Shown: positions 8,294-15,368 of the stretch, one piece after another
Layout of the letters: every line of letters starts with the position of its first letter
How positions within the stretch are numbered: position 1 is the stretch's first letter
NCBI GenBank assembly: GCA_036280295.1
Contig: DASURA010000330.1
Coordinates: 1-27,500, forward strand
DNA: 27,500 nucleotides
Direction: 5' to 3'
DNA from: AWTP1-13 sp036280295
GTDB lineage: Bacteria; Pseudomonadota; Alphaproteobacteria; Rhizobiales; Hyphomicrobiaceae
The notes under the pieces: model-generated
Told to the model about the DNA's origin: nothing
The model's database searches: none
What the model saw: the letters and a program-made list of their open reading frames with translations, nothing else
Position numbers and translations under genes: made by a program

Positions 8294-8472
8294 CCCGGTC
8301 GACCCGAAGACGCCTGGTAGTCAGCTTCGCCGTTCTTGCCGGACTGGCCCTGCTGGCGGCAGCCAACGTGCACCTCGTGCGCATGGCATTCGTCTCGCAA
8401 CCGGAATGCGTGCCGCATCTGAAGTCGCCCGCAGAGAACGGCCAGTTCCGCGCCGCGCAATCGTCCTGCTGA
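8290..8472 (+). CDS. 60-residue membrane peptide of the cco operon, apparent CTG start
   Basis: An open frame runs from CTG at 8290 to TGA at 8470-8472. Taking CTG as Met gives an Arg-rich start (TRSTRRR), a hydrophobic helix (about 8-27, LVVSFAVLAGLALLAAANVH), then a short outer tail with SQPECVPH and a C-terminal Ser-Cys. GGAGG stands exactly 5 bp before the CTG. The frame overlaps the ccoP stop as CTGA, where ATGA would be usual. From memory, similar small proteins with a SQPxCVxH tail and final Cys occur beside alphaproteobacterial oxidase genes; this was not checked. The only in-frame ATG would remove the helix. Function is unknown; oxidase assembly or copper handling is a guess from the Cys/His tail. 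Confidence 0.5.
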   Translation: MTRSTRRRLVVSFAVLAGLALLAAANVHLVRMAFVSQPECVPHLKSPAENGQFRAAQSSC

Positions 8473-8489
8473 AAGGAGCCGAATGAGCC

Positions 8490-9350
8490 ATGGCAGCGAC
8501 GCACGATATTGACCAACTTCCGCCGATTGTCCCTCCCATCGACGCCACCCGGACAGACTGGCGCCGCTGCGTCCGGCCTGTCGCCGCGTTCTCCTGGCTC
8601 AGGGCCGGCTGGCGGGATTTCGCGACGCGGCCTGGCCTCAGCCTCGTTTATGGCGTGCTCGTCTACGCCATCTCCCTTCTCATTGTCGGGGGGCTCGTCC
8701 GCTTCGGCCACGACTACATCCTCTTCCCGGCGCTGTCGGGCTTCCTTGTCGTCGGACCGCTCATTGCAACGGGCCTCTATGAAAAAAGCCGACGGCTTGC
8801 CAACGGCCTGCCGGTCGGCCTCGCCGACATGATATCGGTGAAGGCCGCCTCCAACGGGCAGATCCTGTTCGTCGGCATCCTCCTTTGCGGGGTGCTGCTG
8901 GCGTGGATGCGTGCCGCCGTCCTGCTCTACGCGATCTTCTTCGGGCTTCTGCCTTTTCCGGGCCTGGACGATATCGTTGGTATCCTGATCCATACTCCGA
9001 GAGGATGGGCGCTCCTCGTCGTCGGCAGTTTGGTCGGCGGTCTCTTCGCTGCCTTCTCCCTCTCGGTGAGCGTCTTCGCCATTCCGATGCTGCACGCCGA
9101 GCGGACCGATGCCTTCACGGCGATGGGGCAGAGCATGGCGCTGGTCTGGAACAACCGGCCGGTGATGCTCACCTGGGGCGCCATCGTCACCGGCTTGTCC
9201 ATTCTAAGCATGGCCACCGGCCTGCTCGGGCTGATCATCATATTTCCGGTGCTCGGCCATGCAACGTGGCATGCCTATATGGCCATGCGTGTGAAGGCCG
9301 ACGCGAGCGCCGAGATGCCCGCATCGGAACTCGATGGAGCGCGGTCATGA
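8490..9350 (+). CDS. DUF2189 family integral membrane protein
   Basis: This 286-residue protein has about six to seven hydrophobic helices after a soluble N-terminus (about 1-45). The early segment SWLRAGWRDFATRPGLSLVYG and the loop GPLIATGLYEKSRRLANG are typical of DUF2189 proteins, whose biochemical role is unknown. A GAAAGGAG site lies upstream; a 9-codon ATG frame (8483) is interposed but encodes nothing recognisable. The gene follows the cco genes with little spacing and overlaps the GntR gene by 4 bp (ATGA), so it belongs to the same transcription unit. DUF2189 genes near cbb3 operons suggest a membrane role under low oxygen, but this is inference. Confidence 0.5.
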   Translation: MAATHDIDQLPPIVPPIDATRTDWRRCVRPVAAFSWLRAGWRDFATRPGLSLVYGVLVYAISLLIVGGLVRFGHDYILFPALSGFLVVGPLIATGLYEKSRRLANGLPVGLADMISVKAASNGQILFVGILLCGVLLAWMRAAVLLYAIFFGLLPFPGLDDIVGILIHTPRGWALLVVGSLVGGLFAAFSLSVSVFAIPMLHAERTDAFTAMGQSMALVWNNRPVMLTWGAIVTGLSILSMATGLLGLIIIFPVLGHATWHAYMAMRVKADASAEMPASELDGARS

Positions 9351-10243
9351 GCGGCTGTTCTTCCGATGCGGGTGTTTTTTCCCTGAGAGAGCCCGGGCAG
9401 GATGCGCTGGAGGAGATGCCCCCTCCCGAGCTCCCGCCGGCAGATCACATCACCAACCGGATTGCCTTTTCCGAGGCAAGGCGAGCGTCGATAGCTGCGG
9501 CGGCCGGCCTTCCACCTATCGAGGGCAGTCCGAACCTCTCTGTTCAGCTGGTCGCAGCCCTCACCCGTGCGATCATCTGCGGTCATTTTAAGCCCGGCGA
9601 CCACATCAAGGAAAAAGATATCGCCGAACATTATGCCGTGAGCAGGGTTCCAGTGCGGGAGGCGCTGCGATCCCTGGAGGCTGACGGCTGGATCGTGATC
9701 CGCCCCCGCCGCGGTGCATTCGTGCAGGAGCACAGCCCTGCGGAGCTGATCGGCCTGCATGAGATGCGAGCCATCGTCGAGCCGCGCATTGCGGGCCTGG
9801 CGGCCCAGCGCCGCTCGGCCTTGCAGCTGCAGCGGCTGCGCAAGATCGTCACGCACGGTCGCCGCATCGCCCGATCCGGCGGCGTGGCAGACGTGGCCAT
9901 GAACAACCGGGAGTTCCACGTGGCTTGCGCCGACTGCGCCGGCAACGACCATGCGGTCCGCGTGGTTGCCAACCTGGAGGAGCGCTTGCAGTGCTACCTT
10001 TCCTTGCGTCCGGACCTGCGCGCCGCCGCCACGGTTGCGGACCATGAGGCGATCTTCCGGGCCATCGAGGTGCGGGACGAAGCGACGGCCTCAGCAGTGA
10101 TGGCCGAGCATCTCCGCTTCGCAAGCAGCTTCGCGATGCAGCGCATGCGCACGCGCCATATGATTGATGCGAACAGCCCTGAGAAAGCCCGTGGCCGGCA
10201 GCCGGCAGGGAAGAGCGCTACCGCTTCGTACGCGCGACCTTGA
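9347..10243 (+). CDS. GntR family transcriptional regulator, FCD type
   Basis: This 298-residue DNA-binding regulator has an extended N-terminal tail of about 60 residues. A winged helix follows (about 65-130; LTRAIICGHFKPGDHIKEKDIAEHY and VSRVPVREALRSLEADGWI in pieces). The C-terminal FCD-type all-helical ligand domain begins at LHEMRAIVEPRIAGLAA. Such domains usually bind metal and small organic acids. It begins in an ATGA overlap with the DUF2189 gene, so it is probably co-expressed with the oxidase. Its 3' end overlaps the convergent nsrR gene by 26 bp. The effector is not predictable from sequence. Confidence 0.5.
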   Translation: MSGCSSDAGVFSLREPGQDALEEMPPPELPPADHITNRIAFSEARRASIAAAAGLPPIEGSPNLSVQLVAALTRAIICGHFKPGDHIKEKDIAEHYAVSRVPVREALRSLEADGWIVIRPRRGAFVQEHSPAELIGLHEMRAIVEPRIAGLAAQRRSALQLQRLRKIVTHGRRIARSGGVADVAMNNREFHVACADCAGNDHAVRVVANLEERLQCYLSLRPDLRAAATVADHEAIFRAIEVRDEATASAVMAEHLRFASSFAMQRMRTRHMIDANSPEKARGRQPAGKSATASYARP

Positions 10244-10694
10244 AATCGGGGCCGCGTATTTCCTTGATCGGCGCCTTCGGCGCAGCAAAATCGCCACGGC
10301 TAAGAGCGATATCGGCGAGCGTGTAGCGATCGAGCGTGCTGACGAAAGCGGTGAGCGCCTCGTTCAGGACCTCCGGCAGCTGGCAGCGCCTGGTGATGAT
10401 GCACTGGTTGCCGGTGGCAAAGCATTCGACCAGCGCAAAGTCCGGCTCGGTCGCCCGCACGACGGCGCCGAGGTTGATCGCCTCCGGCGGTTTTGCCAGC
10501 GTAAAGCCGCCAGACCGTCCGCGCACGCCTTTCAGGTAGCCGGTGCGCGTCAGGATGTTGACCACCTTCATCAGATGAGCCCGCGAAACGTTGTAGATCC
10601 TCGCGGTTTCCTCGATCGTGATGAGACGATCGCCCGCGGCGGCTGCATACATCAGCACCCGCAGAGCGTAGTCGGAAAAGGTCGTCAGCCGCAT
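10218..10694 (-). CDS. nsrR: NsrR, Rrf2-family NO-sensing repressor
   Basis: This 158-residue Rrf2 protein starts MRLTTFSDYALRVLMY, which matches NsrR closely. The winged helix covers about 10-65 (SRAHLMKVVNILTRTGYL and RGRSGGFTLA). Three cysteines at 91, 98 and 104 (CFATGNQC...CQLP) are placed like the Fe-S ligands of NsrR. In known NsrR proteins NO attacks the cluster and relieves repression. The ATG at 10694 was chosen by family alignment; no strong ribosome site is seen, and the frame stays open upstream to 10769. It converges on the GntR gene. The neighbouring DUF2249 operons with NsrR-like dyads are its probable targets. Confidence 0.5.
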   Translation of the reverse strand: MRLTTFSDYALRVLMYAAAAGDRLITIEETARIYNVSRAHLMKVVNILTRTGYLKGVRGRSGGFTLAKPPEAINLGAVVRATEPDFALVECFATGNQCIITRRCQLPEVLNEALTAFVSTLDRYTLADIALSRGDFAAPKAPIKEIRGPDFKVARTKR

Positions 10695-10943
10695 GGAAGG
10701 GTCCGATCGAGGCGCCGCACCGATGCCTGCTTCGGTGGCGCGGCGGTGCTGGCGTCTGCGACGTGCCACGTCGGGTCCGGCGTAGGACTGGCCATGACGT
10801 ACAGCGTCACCTTTTTTGCTCTCGCATATAATGAATGGTAGATGACTCTTTTGAGCTTGTCCAACCGGTGAATTCGGGTCAGCCCCTCGCCTTCAAGAGG
10901 CAACTCAAACGTCTGTGAGAGGGGACCTGCGCCCCTCACCCCA

Positions 10944-11714
10944 TTACGGCGCCTCGGGACGGCTGCGTCGGCGCAGGCGGATACGCCAGACGTCGGGGCC
11001 GCGCTCAAGATAGGTCCACTCGCACCGCGACCGGTGCCTCCCCTCAAGCTGAAGGTGGAGCGGCAGCGGATCATGATCGGCGACAATCTGAAGCGAGACG
11101 GCCTCGCCGGGTTGCTCGAGCAGCTCGACAACATCGGCATAATCAGCGAACGCCCTGGCCTTCCGCGCATTGAGCACGCGCTCATCGCCGACATGGATGC
11201 CGGCGGTCTCCGCGATCCGTGCTTTTCCTGAGCGGTCGCCCGCCTGCGGCTGAGCCAGGAGCGCGATTTGACCCAGCACGCTGTCGGCGACCGGAGGCGG
11301 GAGGCATCTGCCCACAAGCTCCCGCAGCCAGGGTTTGAAGATCCGCCCTGTCGCGCCTCCCTCGTTCCACATCAGTTCGACGATGTTGCGGGCCAGCGGC
11401 GAGAGTGCCTCCCGCGTGGTGGCCGGATCGAGTATGGCCCCCAGCGCCTGGCCGACACGCTCCCAGTGCGCACCGCTGATATGGGTCATCACATTGCCGA
11501 CGTGCGGGTGTGCCCGGAGCATCGCAACCAGCCAGTCCACGAGAGCGTCCGCATCGAATGCTTGCGCGCCGTCGGCGGGTGATGGGCGAGAGGCACGGCG
11601 GCGGGCATGCCTCGTCGCCTGTGAAGCGAGCACCGGATCTGCCCCAGAACCCAGCTTGCCGGCTTCGCAGGCAGGAGCCGGGACGGACTCGGTTGTCACG
11701 GGCTGAACGAGCAT
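10944..11714 (-). CDS. Protein with C-terminal DUF2249 domain and unknown helical N-terminal domain
   Basis: This protein has 256 residues. A low-complexity start (about 1-50) is followed by a helical domain (about 55-150; LVDWLVAMLRAHPHVGNVM, MWNEGGATGRIFKPWLREL). A DUF2249 domain ends it (about 185-250; SLQIVADHDPLPLHLQLEG, CEWTYLERGPDVWRI). DUF2249 folds resemble TusA/SirA and recur in clusters for denitrification and NO response; no activity is established. The ATG at 11714 has AGGGAG 7 bp upstream; an in-frame ATG at 11750 lacks one. Its C-terminal domain is a near-copy of the divergent protein at 12068, so the pair probably arose by duplication. Expression is probably controlled by the dyads in 11715-11963. 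Confidence 0.5.
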   Translation of the reverse strand: MLVQPVTTESVPAPACEAGKLGSGADPVLASQATRHARRRASRPSPADGAQAFDADALVDWLVAMLRAHPHVGNVMTHISGAHWERVGQALGAILDPATTREALSPLARNIVELMWNEGGATGRIFKPWLRELVGRCLPPPVADSVLGQIALLAQPQAGDRSGKARIAETAGIHVGDERVLNARKARAFADYADVVELLEQPGEAVSLQIVADHDPLPLHLQLEGRHRSRCEWTYLERGPDVWRIRLRRRSRPEAP

Positions 11715-11767
11715 CGCACTCTCCCTATCAAATGTCTGGACACCGCTCATCAGCGTCCCGGGCTTAA

Positions 11768-11790
11768 AAGATGGATGGTGAATATATCTA
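11768..11790. promoter_or_regulatory. NsrR-like dyad, proximal to the minus-strand DUF2249 gene
   Basis: AAGATGGATGG-T-GAATATATCTA has the 11-1-11 layout of NsrR sites, with AGAT..AT half-sites conserved on both arms (6 of 11 positions symmetric). It lies 54 bp before the ATG at 11714. The nsrR gene is nearby. Match quality is moderate. Confidence 0.5.
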
Positions 11791-11895
11791 AAGTCAAGGG
11801 AATTGGAGTTGCGGCGATGATCGCCCATTCCGCGGCCTTGCGCCGCTCGCATCTCGGCGAATGCCGGAGAGCCGTCAGGCTTCCGATGCTTCTAA

Positions 11896-11918
11896 AAGAT
11901 ATATTGACAATAGATGTT
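11896..11918. promoter_or_regulatory. NsrR-like operator overlapping a TTGACA -35 element
   Basis: AAGATATATTG-A-CAATAGATGTT is a 23-bp dyad with 9 of 11 symmetric positions, close to the NsrR pattern AAGATGYATTT-N-AAATRCATCTT. It contains TTGACA at 11904-11909, a good -35 for the plus-strand operon, so a bound repressor would block RNA polymerase. No strong -10 is obvious downstream. Confidence 0.5.
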
Positions 11919-11963
11919 TTTGCGCGAAGATGGCCGACAACCCGGCGGGACACGAGGATGGTC

Positions 11964-12071
11964 ATGAGCACACATTCTCACCAGAACCCGGCACGGACGT
12001 ACGAACGCCGATTGGGCCGCCATCGCCTGGCGGCTTGGATCAACCCACCGACCAAGGAGCTTCTGAAATGA
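11964..12071 (+). CDS. Possible 35-residue leader peptide coupled to the DUF2249 gene
   Basis: The ATG at 11964 stands 6 bp after GAGG and opens a 35-codon frame whose TGA (12069-12071) overlaps the ATG of the next gene as ATGA. The peptide is basic and His-rich at its start (MSTHSHQNPARTYERRLGRH). It resembles the coupled leader before ccoN in arrangement. No homology is recognised and it may be chance. Confidence 0.5.
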   Translation: MSTHSHQNPARTYERRLGRHRLAAWINPPTKELLK

Positions 12072-12328
12072 CGAACACCACCACTCGACCGAACGCCAGT
12101 GTGGTCGACGTGCGCAGCCTCGTGCCCGCGCAGCGGCACGCGAGGATCTTCCAGCTTGTCGCCGAGCTGGCGCCTGAGGCCTCGTTCATTCTCGTCAACG
12201 ACCACGATCCCAAGCCGCTCTACTACCAGCTGGAGGCGGAATATCCCAAGCAGTTCTCCTGGACCTACCTCGAGCGCGGACCGGAAGTCTGGAAGGTGGA
12301 GATCGGCAAGCTCGCCAAGGCCGCTTGA
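12068..12328 (+). CDS. DUF2249 domain protein (single domain)
   Basis: This 86-residue protein is almost entirely one DUF2249 domain: a short helix (VPAQRHARIFQLVAELAP), a strand with the family motif LVNDHDPKPLYYQLEAE, and the closing FSWTYLERGPEVWKVEI. The TusA-like fold and lack of a conserved Cys make sulfur relay unlikely; a redox or heme role has been suggested for the family but not proved. AAGGAG precedes the ATG. It is the first recognised gene of a plus-strand operon that leads to Fe-S and regulatory genes, and is probably under NsrR control through the dyad at 11896. Confidence 0.5.
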   Translation: MTNTTTRPNASVVDVRSLVPAQRHARIFQLVAELAPEASFILVNDHDPKPLYYQLEAEYPKQFSWTYLERGPEVWKVEIGKLAKAA

Positions 12329-12418
12329 CTGGGGTCTGCGGGGGCTCGCACCGGATGAAGCCACCGGCGCGAGCCATGGCCCTGGGGCCCAAGGAAAGTT
12401 GGCGCAGGGAGGTTCGCA

Positions 12419-13777
12419 ATGACTGGCGTTTCGCTCTCCCGATGGACGATGTCCTATTTCGCGGCGGCGCTCGTCTCCCTGCTCGCCGGCGAAGCCCTGA
12501 TGACGCTTGGATACGGTTTTCCGCATGCTGCGCTGCAGGAACCCGCAACACTGATCCTCGTCCATGTGGTGGCGATCGGCTGGCTCAGCCTGCTGATGTG
12601 CGGGGCGCTGTTCCAATTCCTGCCTGTGCTCGTTGCGCAGCCGCTGCATGACAACATGCTGCCGCTGCCGACCCTAGCCTCGCTGGTTGCCGGTCTCGCT
12701 GCGCTGATCCTCGGCTTCCTGCAGCTCGCCGGCATGGTTGATCCTGGGCTGCCCTTTTTCGCGCTTGCAGGCACGCTGCTGGGCGTGGGCTTTGCCCTGG
12801 TGCTATGGAATCTTGCGCGCACGCTCTGGGCCGCCCAGTCGTGGTCGTTGCCGGCGCAGTTCGTCATTGTCGGCCTCGCCAGCGTCGCGGCCACGGCGGC
12901 ATTGGGGATCATCTTCACGCTGGTGATCGGTGGAGCGACGGACTACGAGCCGTTCGTCGCCCTGGCGGCCGGCGGCTTGTCCCTGCACGCCATTGCCGGC
13001 CTTGGCGGCTGGCTGACCTTCACGGCAATGGGTGTCAGCTACCGGCTCCTCGCCATGTTCATGCTGGCGCCGGATCTTGAGCGGCCAAGCACGAGGGCCG
13101 CCCTCTATCTGGGATCGGCCGCGCTCGCCATTGCGATCGTTGGCGGCGTGCTGGCGATCCTGCTTCACGGAGAGTCCTCTGTCGCCCTGCTGCTGGCGGG
13201 CGGCGTGGGCCTCGTGGCGCTTGCCTTATACGGCACCGACGTGCTTCACCTCTACCGGGCACGCAAGCGCCCGCGCATCGAGCTCAACAGTCGGATGGCG
13301 GTGCTCGCGCTCGCCTCGCTGGCCGCCTCCGTCGTGCTGCTCGTCGCGCTGCTTGCGCTCGGGCAGCACCCCAACGACCAGGTCGGTGCCGTCGTCTTCC
13401 TCGCCGCCTTCGGCTGGCTCACCGGCCTCGGACTCGCCAAGCTCTACAAGATTGTCGCGTTCATGACCTGGCTCGAGTGCTACGGCCCGGTGCTCGGGAA
13501 GGCGCAGACGCCGCGCGTGCAGGACCTCGTCATCGAATCGCGCGCCATCAAGTGGTTCTGGCTCTACTTCATCGGCGTCTGGGCCGGCACCGCGGCGCTT
13601 GTCGCCGGCCAGCCACGGCTGTTCCAGGCCTGCGCCACGGCCATGCTGGCCGCAACGGGCGGCATCATCGCGCAGCTCGTGCGGACGCGGCGCCTCGTCG
13701 ACGTAAAGAGCGCGCTGCGGCTCCCGCTTGGGGCGCAAAGGCCGCGGCTGCTGTTCTCGGTTTCTCATCAACGCTGA
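12419..13777 (+). CDS. 12-helix membrane protein, heme-copper oxidase/NnrS-like
   Basis: This 452-residue protein is almost wholly hydrophobic with about 12 helices. Histidines sit in helix contexts like those of heme-copper oxidase subunit I and NnrS: LILVHVVAIGWLSLLMCGALFQFLP, LSLHAIAGLGGWLTFTAMGVSYRL (in pieces), and VLHLYRARKR. It lacks the His-pair CuB motif of true oxidases, so catalysis of oxygen reduction is not supported. GGGAGG precedes the ATG by 7 bp. It lies between two DUF2249 genes in the presumed NsrR operon. A heme- or copper-containing membrane protein for NO tolerance is a reasonable inference. The second such protein in the window is the clear NnrS at 22365. Confidence 0.5.
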   Translation: MTGVSLSRWTMSYFAAALVSLLAGEALMTLGYGFPHAALQEPATLILVHVVAIGWLSLLMCGALFQFLPVLVAQPLHDNMLPLPTLASLVAGLAALILGFLQLAGMVDPGLPFFALAGTLLGVGFALVLWNLARTLWAAQSWSLPAQFVIVGLASVAATAALGIIFTLVIGGATDYEPFVALAAGGLSLHAIAGLGGWLTFTAMGVSYRLLAMFMLAPDLERPSTRAALYLGSAALAIAIVGGVLAILLHGESSVALLLAGGVGLVALALYGTDVLHLYRARKRPRIELNSRMAVLALASLAASVVLLVALLALGQHPNDQVGAVVFLAAFGWLTGLGLAKLYKIVAFMTWLECYGPVLGKAQTPRVQDLVIESRAIKWFWLYFIGVWAGTAALVAGQPRLFQACATAMLAATGGIIAQLVRTRRLVDVKSALRLPLGAQRPRLLFSVSHQR

Positions 13778-13797
13778 CTGCGAAGGAGCGAAGTGCC

Positions 13798-14343
13798 ATG
13801 ACAGCATCTTTTGTAGAGCTCGATGTCCGTCCGATCCTGAAGGACGGCGGCGAGCCGTTCCAGAAGATCATGGAAACCATTGCGATCCTTGGTCCCGGGC
13901 AGGGACTTCGGCTCATTGCAACCTTCAAGCCGGTGCCGCTCTTCAGCGTGCTGGGCTCCAAAGGCTTCAGCCACGAGGAGAAGGAGCTTGGCGGCGGCGA
14001 CTGGGAAGTGCTGTTCCGCCCGGCCGGCGCCGCCGCGGAGAAAGTGGCAGAACCGGGTTCCGCCGTGCCGGCACCTGACGCTGCGAGCTGGCCCGCGCCA
14101 ATCCGGCATCTCGACAACCGTGATCTCGATCCGCCGGAGCCGATGGTGCGCATGCTCGCGGCGACCGAGGCCATGAAGGAGGGCGAGGTTCTCCTGGGGC
14201 TGTTGTGCCGGGAGCCGATCTTCCTTCTTCCGGAGCTCGCAAAACGCGGCCACGCCTGGGTCGGCGGCTTCGAGCCGGACGGCAAGACCTACAAGATCCT
14301 GGTGCGGATCGGGGCCGGGCAAGCAGCGGCCTCGTTGTCTTGA
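13798..14343 (+). CDS. Tandem DUF2249 protein
   Basis: This 181-residue protein has two DUF2249-type domains joined by an Ala/Pro-rich linker. The first (about 4-78) begins FVELDVRPILKDGGEPFQKIM and carries LRLIATFKPVPLFSVLGSKGF and DWEVLFRP. The second (about 100-175) begins IRHLDNRDLDPPEPMVRML and has LLCREPIFLLPELAKRGH with KILVRI. AAGGAG stands upstream of the ATG. It continues the operon and is the third DUF2249 product in 3.5 kb. Two-domain forms recur beside Nfu/DUF59 and Dnr-type genes in denitrifiers, which suggests a shared job, possibly Fe-S or heme handling; the function remains unknown. Confidence 0.5.
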   Translation: MTASFVELDVRPILKDGGEPFQKIMETIAILGPGQGLRLIATFKPVPLFSVLGSKGFSHEEKELGGGDWEVLFRPAGAAAEKVAEPGSAVPAPDAASWPAPIRHLDNRDLDPPEPMVRMLAATEAMKEGEVLLGLLCREPIFLLPELAKRGHAWVGGFEPDGKTYKILVRIGAGQAAASLS

Positions 14344-14376
14344 TCAGGGGCCTTGATCAGGCGTCCTGATCAGGAC
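14341..14376. repeat. Three TGATCA units at exact 13-bp spacing; intercistronic hairpin
   Basis: TGATCA occurs at 14341, 14354 and 14367, each followed by GG. The second and third copies can pair as a stem of about 10 bp (CTTGATCAGG with CCTGATCAGG, loop CGT). The first copy includes the stop codon of the tandem DUF2249 gene. No T-run follows, so it is more likely a processing or stability element, or an operator, than a terminator. Confidence 0.5.
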
Positions 14377-14426
14377 AGGGGCGGCAGCAGCATCCCGTGA
14401 CACATTCCGTATGGAGCGCGTGAGCC

Positions 14427-15080
14427 ATGTTCATCCAGACCGAAGCAACGGTGGATCCGGCTCGATTGAAATTCCTGCCCGGCCGCGAGGTCCTTTCCAA
14501 GGGAATGCTTGATCTTCGCGACAAGGCGGAGGCGGCCGTGTCGCCGCTTGCAGAGCGGATTTTCGACATCGCCGGCATCTCGGGCGTGTCGCTGGGCAGC
14601 GATTGGATCCTTGTCACCAAGGCAGAGGGCGACTGGCAGCACCTCAAGCCGGCGGTGTTCGGCGCCATCATGGAGCATTTCATGTCGGATGCGCCGATCC
14701 TCCGGCAGAGCCGGTCGGCAGGAGGGCGGGCGCCATCCGCGCCTCCACCCGCCGACGGCCAGACAGAGGCGGTGGAGCAGATCCGGGAAGCGCTGCGACA
14801 GGTGATCGACCCCGAGCTCGGCTGCAACATCGTCGATCTCGGCCTCGTTTACCACGTCGCCATGGAGGAGGGCGGCGCCGTCCACATCACCATGACCACC
14901 ACGACACCCGGATGCCCGGCGACAGGCTACCTGAAGCAGGGGGCAGGCGAAGCGGCGAGCGGCGTCACCGGCGTCGAATCCGTCGACGTCGAGCTGACCT
15001 ACGATCCGCGCTGGTCGCCGGAGATGATGAGCGCCGAGGCCAAGGAACAGTTCGGCATCAACGACGGAGGCGGATGGTGA
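14427..15080 (+). CDS. Nfu N-terminal domain fused to DUF59/MIP18 domain protein
   Basis: This 217-residue protein joins two Fe-S assembly modules. Residues about 1-90 form an Nfu_N domain (MFIQTEATVDPARLKFLPGREV start, GISGVSLGSDWILVTK, IMEHFMSD). After a Pro/Ala linker, about 112-215 form a DUF59/MIP18 (SufT/PaaD-like) domain with DPELGCNIVDLGLVY and TPGCPATGYL. The CxxC NifU domain that normally follows Nfu_N is absent, its place taken by DUF59. A role in inserting or repairing clusters damaged by NO is inferred from the domains and from NsrR/Dnr neighbours. An ATG at 14427 follows the TGATCA repeat region. Confidence 0.5.
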   Translation: MFIQTEATVDPARLKFLPGREVLSKGMLDLRDKAEAAVSPLAERIFDIAGISGVSLGSDWILVTKAEGDWQHLKPAVFGAIMEHFMSDAPILRQSRSAGGRAPSAPPPADGQTEAVEQIREALRQVIDPELGCNIVDLGLVYHVAMEEGGAVHITMTTTTPGCPATGYLKQGAGEAASGVTGVESVDVELTYDPRWSPEMMSAEAKEQFGINDGGGW

Positions 15081-15313
15081 GCGGGAGTGCTGCTTCGCCG
15101 GGAGCGGCGGGCGTGGCGGACTCTGCCGCCTCGACGCGGCAGGTTTCCGAGCTTCTGCTGATCAGCGTCGCTGCGCTCGCGGCAGCCGGCGATACCGAGA
15201 AGGCGTGCCGCATCGCCGGCCAGGCCTGTGTCGCCCTGAGAACTGCCGATCCAACCGCGGCACGCCGCTTTGATGCCTTGCTGCACCGCATGACTCCGGC
15301 GCTGAGCTGGTAG
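15074..15313 (+). CDS. 79-residue hypothetical protein
   Basis: The frame starts with ATG at 15074 in a 7-bp overlap with the end of the Nfu_N-DUF59 gene, after a GGAGG site. The first 20 residues are Ala/Ser/Gly-rich and probably disordered. The rest looks like a helical hairpin (VSELLLISVAALAAAGDTEK, ACRIAGQACVALRTADP, in pieces) with two Cys (in KACR and QACV), ending RFDALLHRMTPALSW. It is not a membrane protein. Tight overlap makes it a real operon member. No family is recognised. Confidence 0.5.
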   Translation: MVSGSAASPGAAGVADSAASTRQVSELLLISVAALAAAGDTEKACRIAGQACVALRTADPTAARRFDALLHRMTPALSW

Positions 15314-15368
15314 CGTCGAGGAGGCTGCAGTGAGGGCACTTCAACCAGCTCTTTCAACAGGTGACCCG

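Noticed and set aside
10851..10864. TTGAGCTTGTCCAA as an Fnr box before nsrR
   Set aside because: Only about 7 of 10 positions agree and the halves are not symmetric.
11775..12071. 98-residue protein starting at 11775
   Set aside because: The start lies within one NsrR-like dyad and the frame runs through the second dyad and the -35 element; only the last 35 codons have a plausible ribosome site.
14341..14376. CRISPR-like or tandem-repeat array from TGATCA copies
   Set aside because: Three 6-8 bp units are far too short and few; kept only as an intercistronic repeat.
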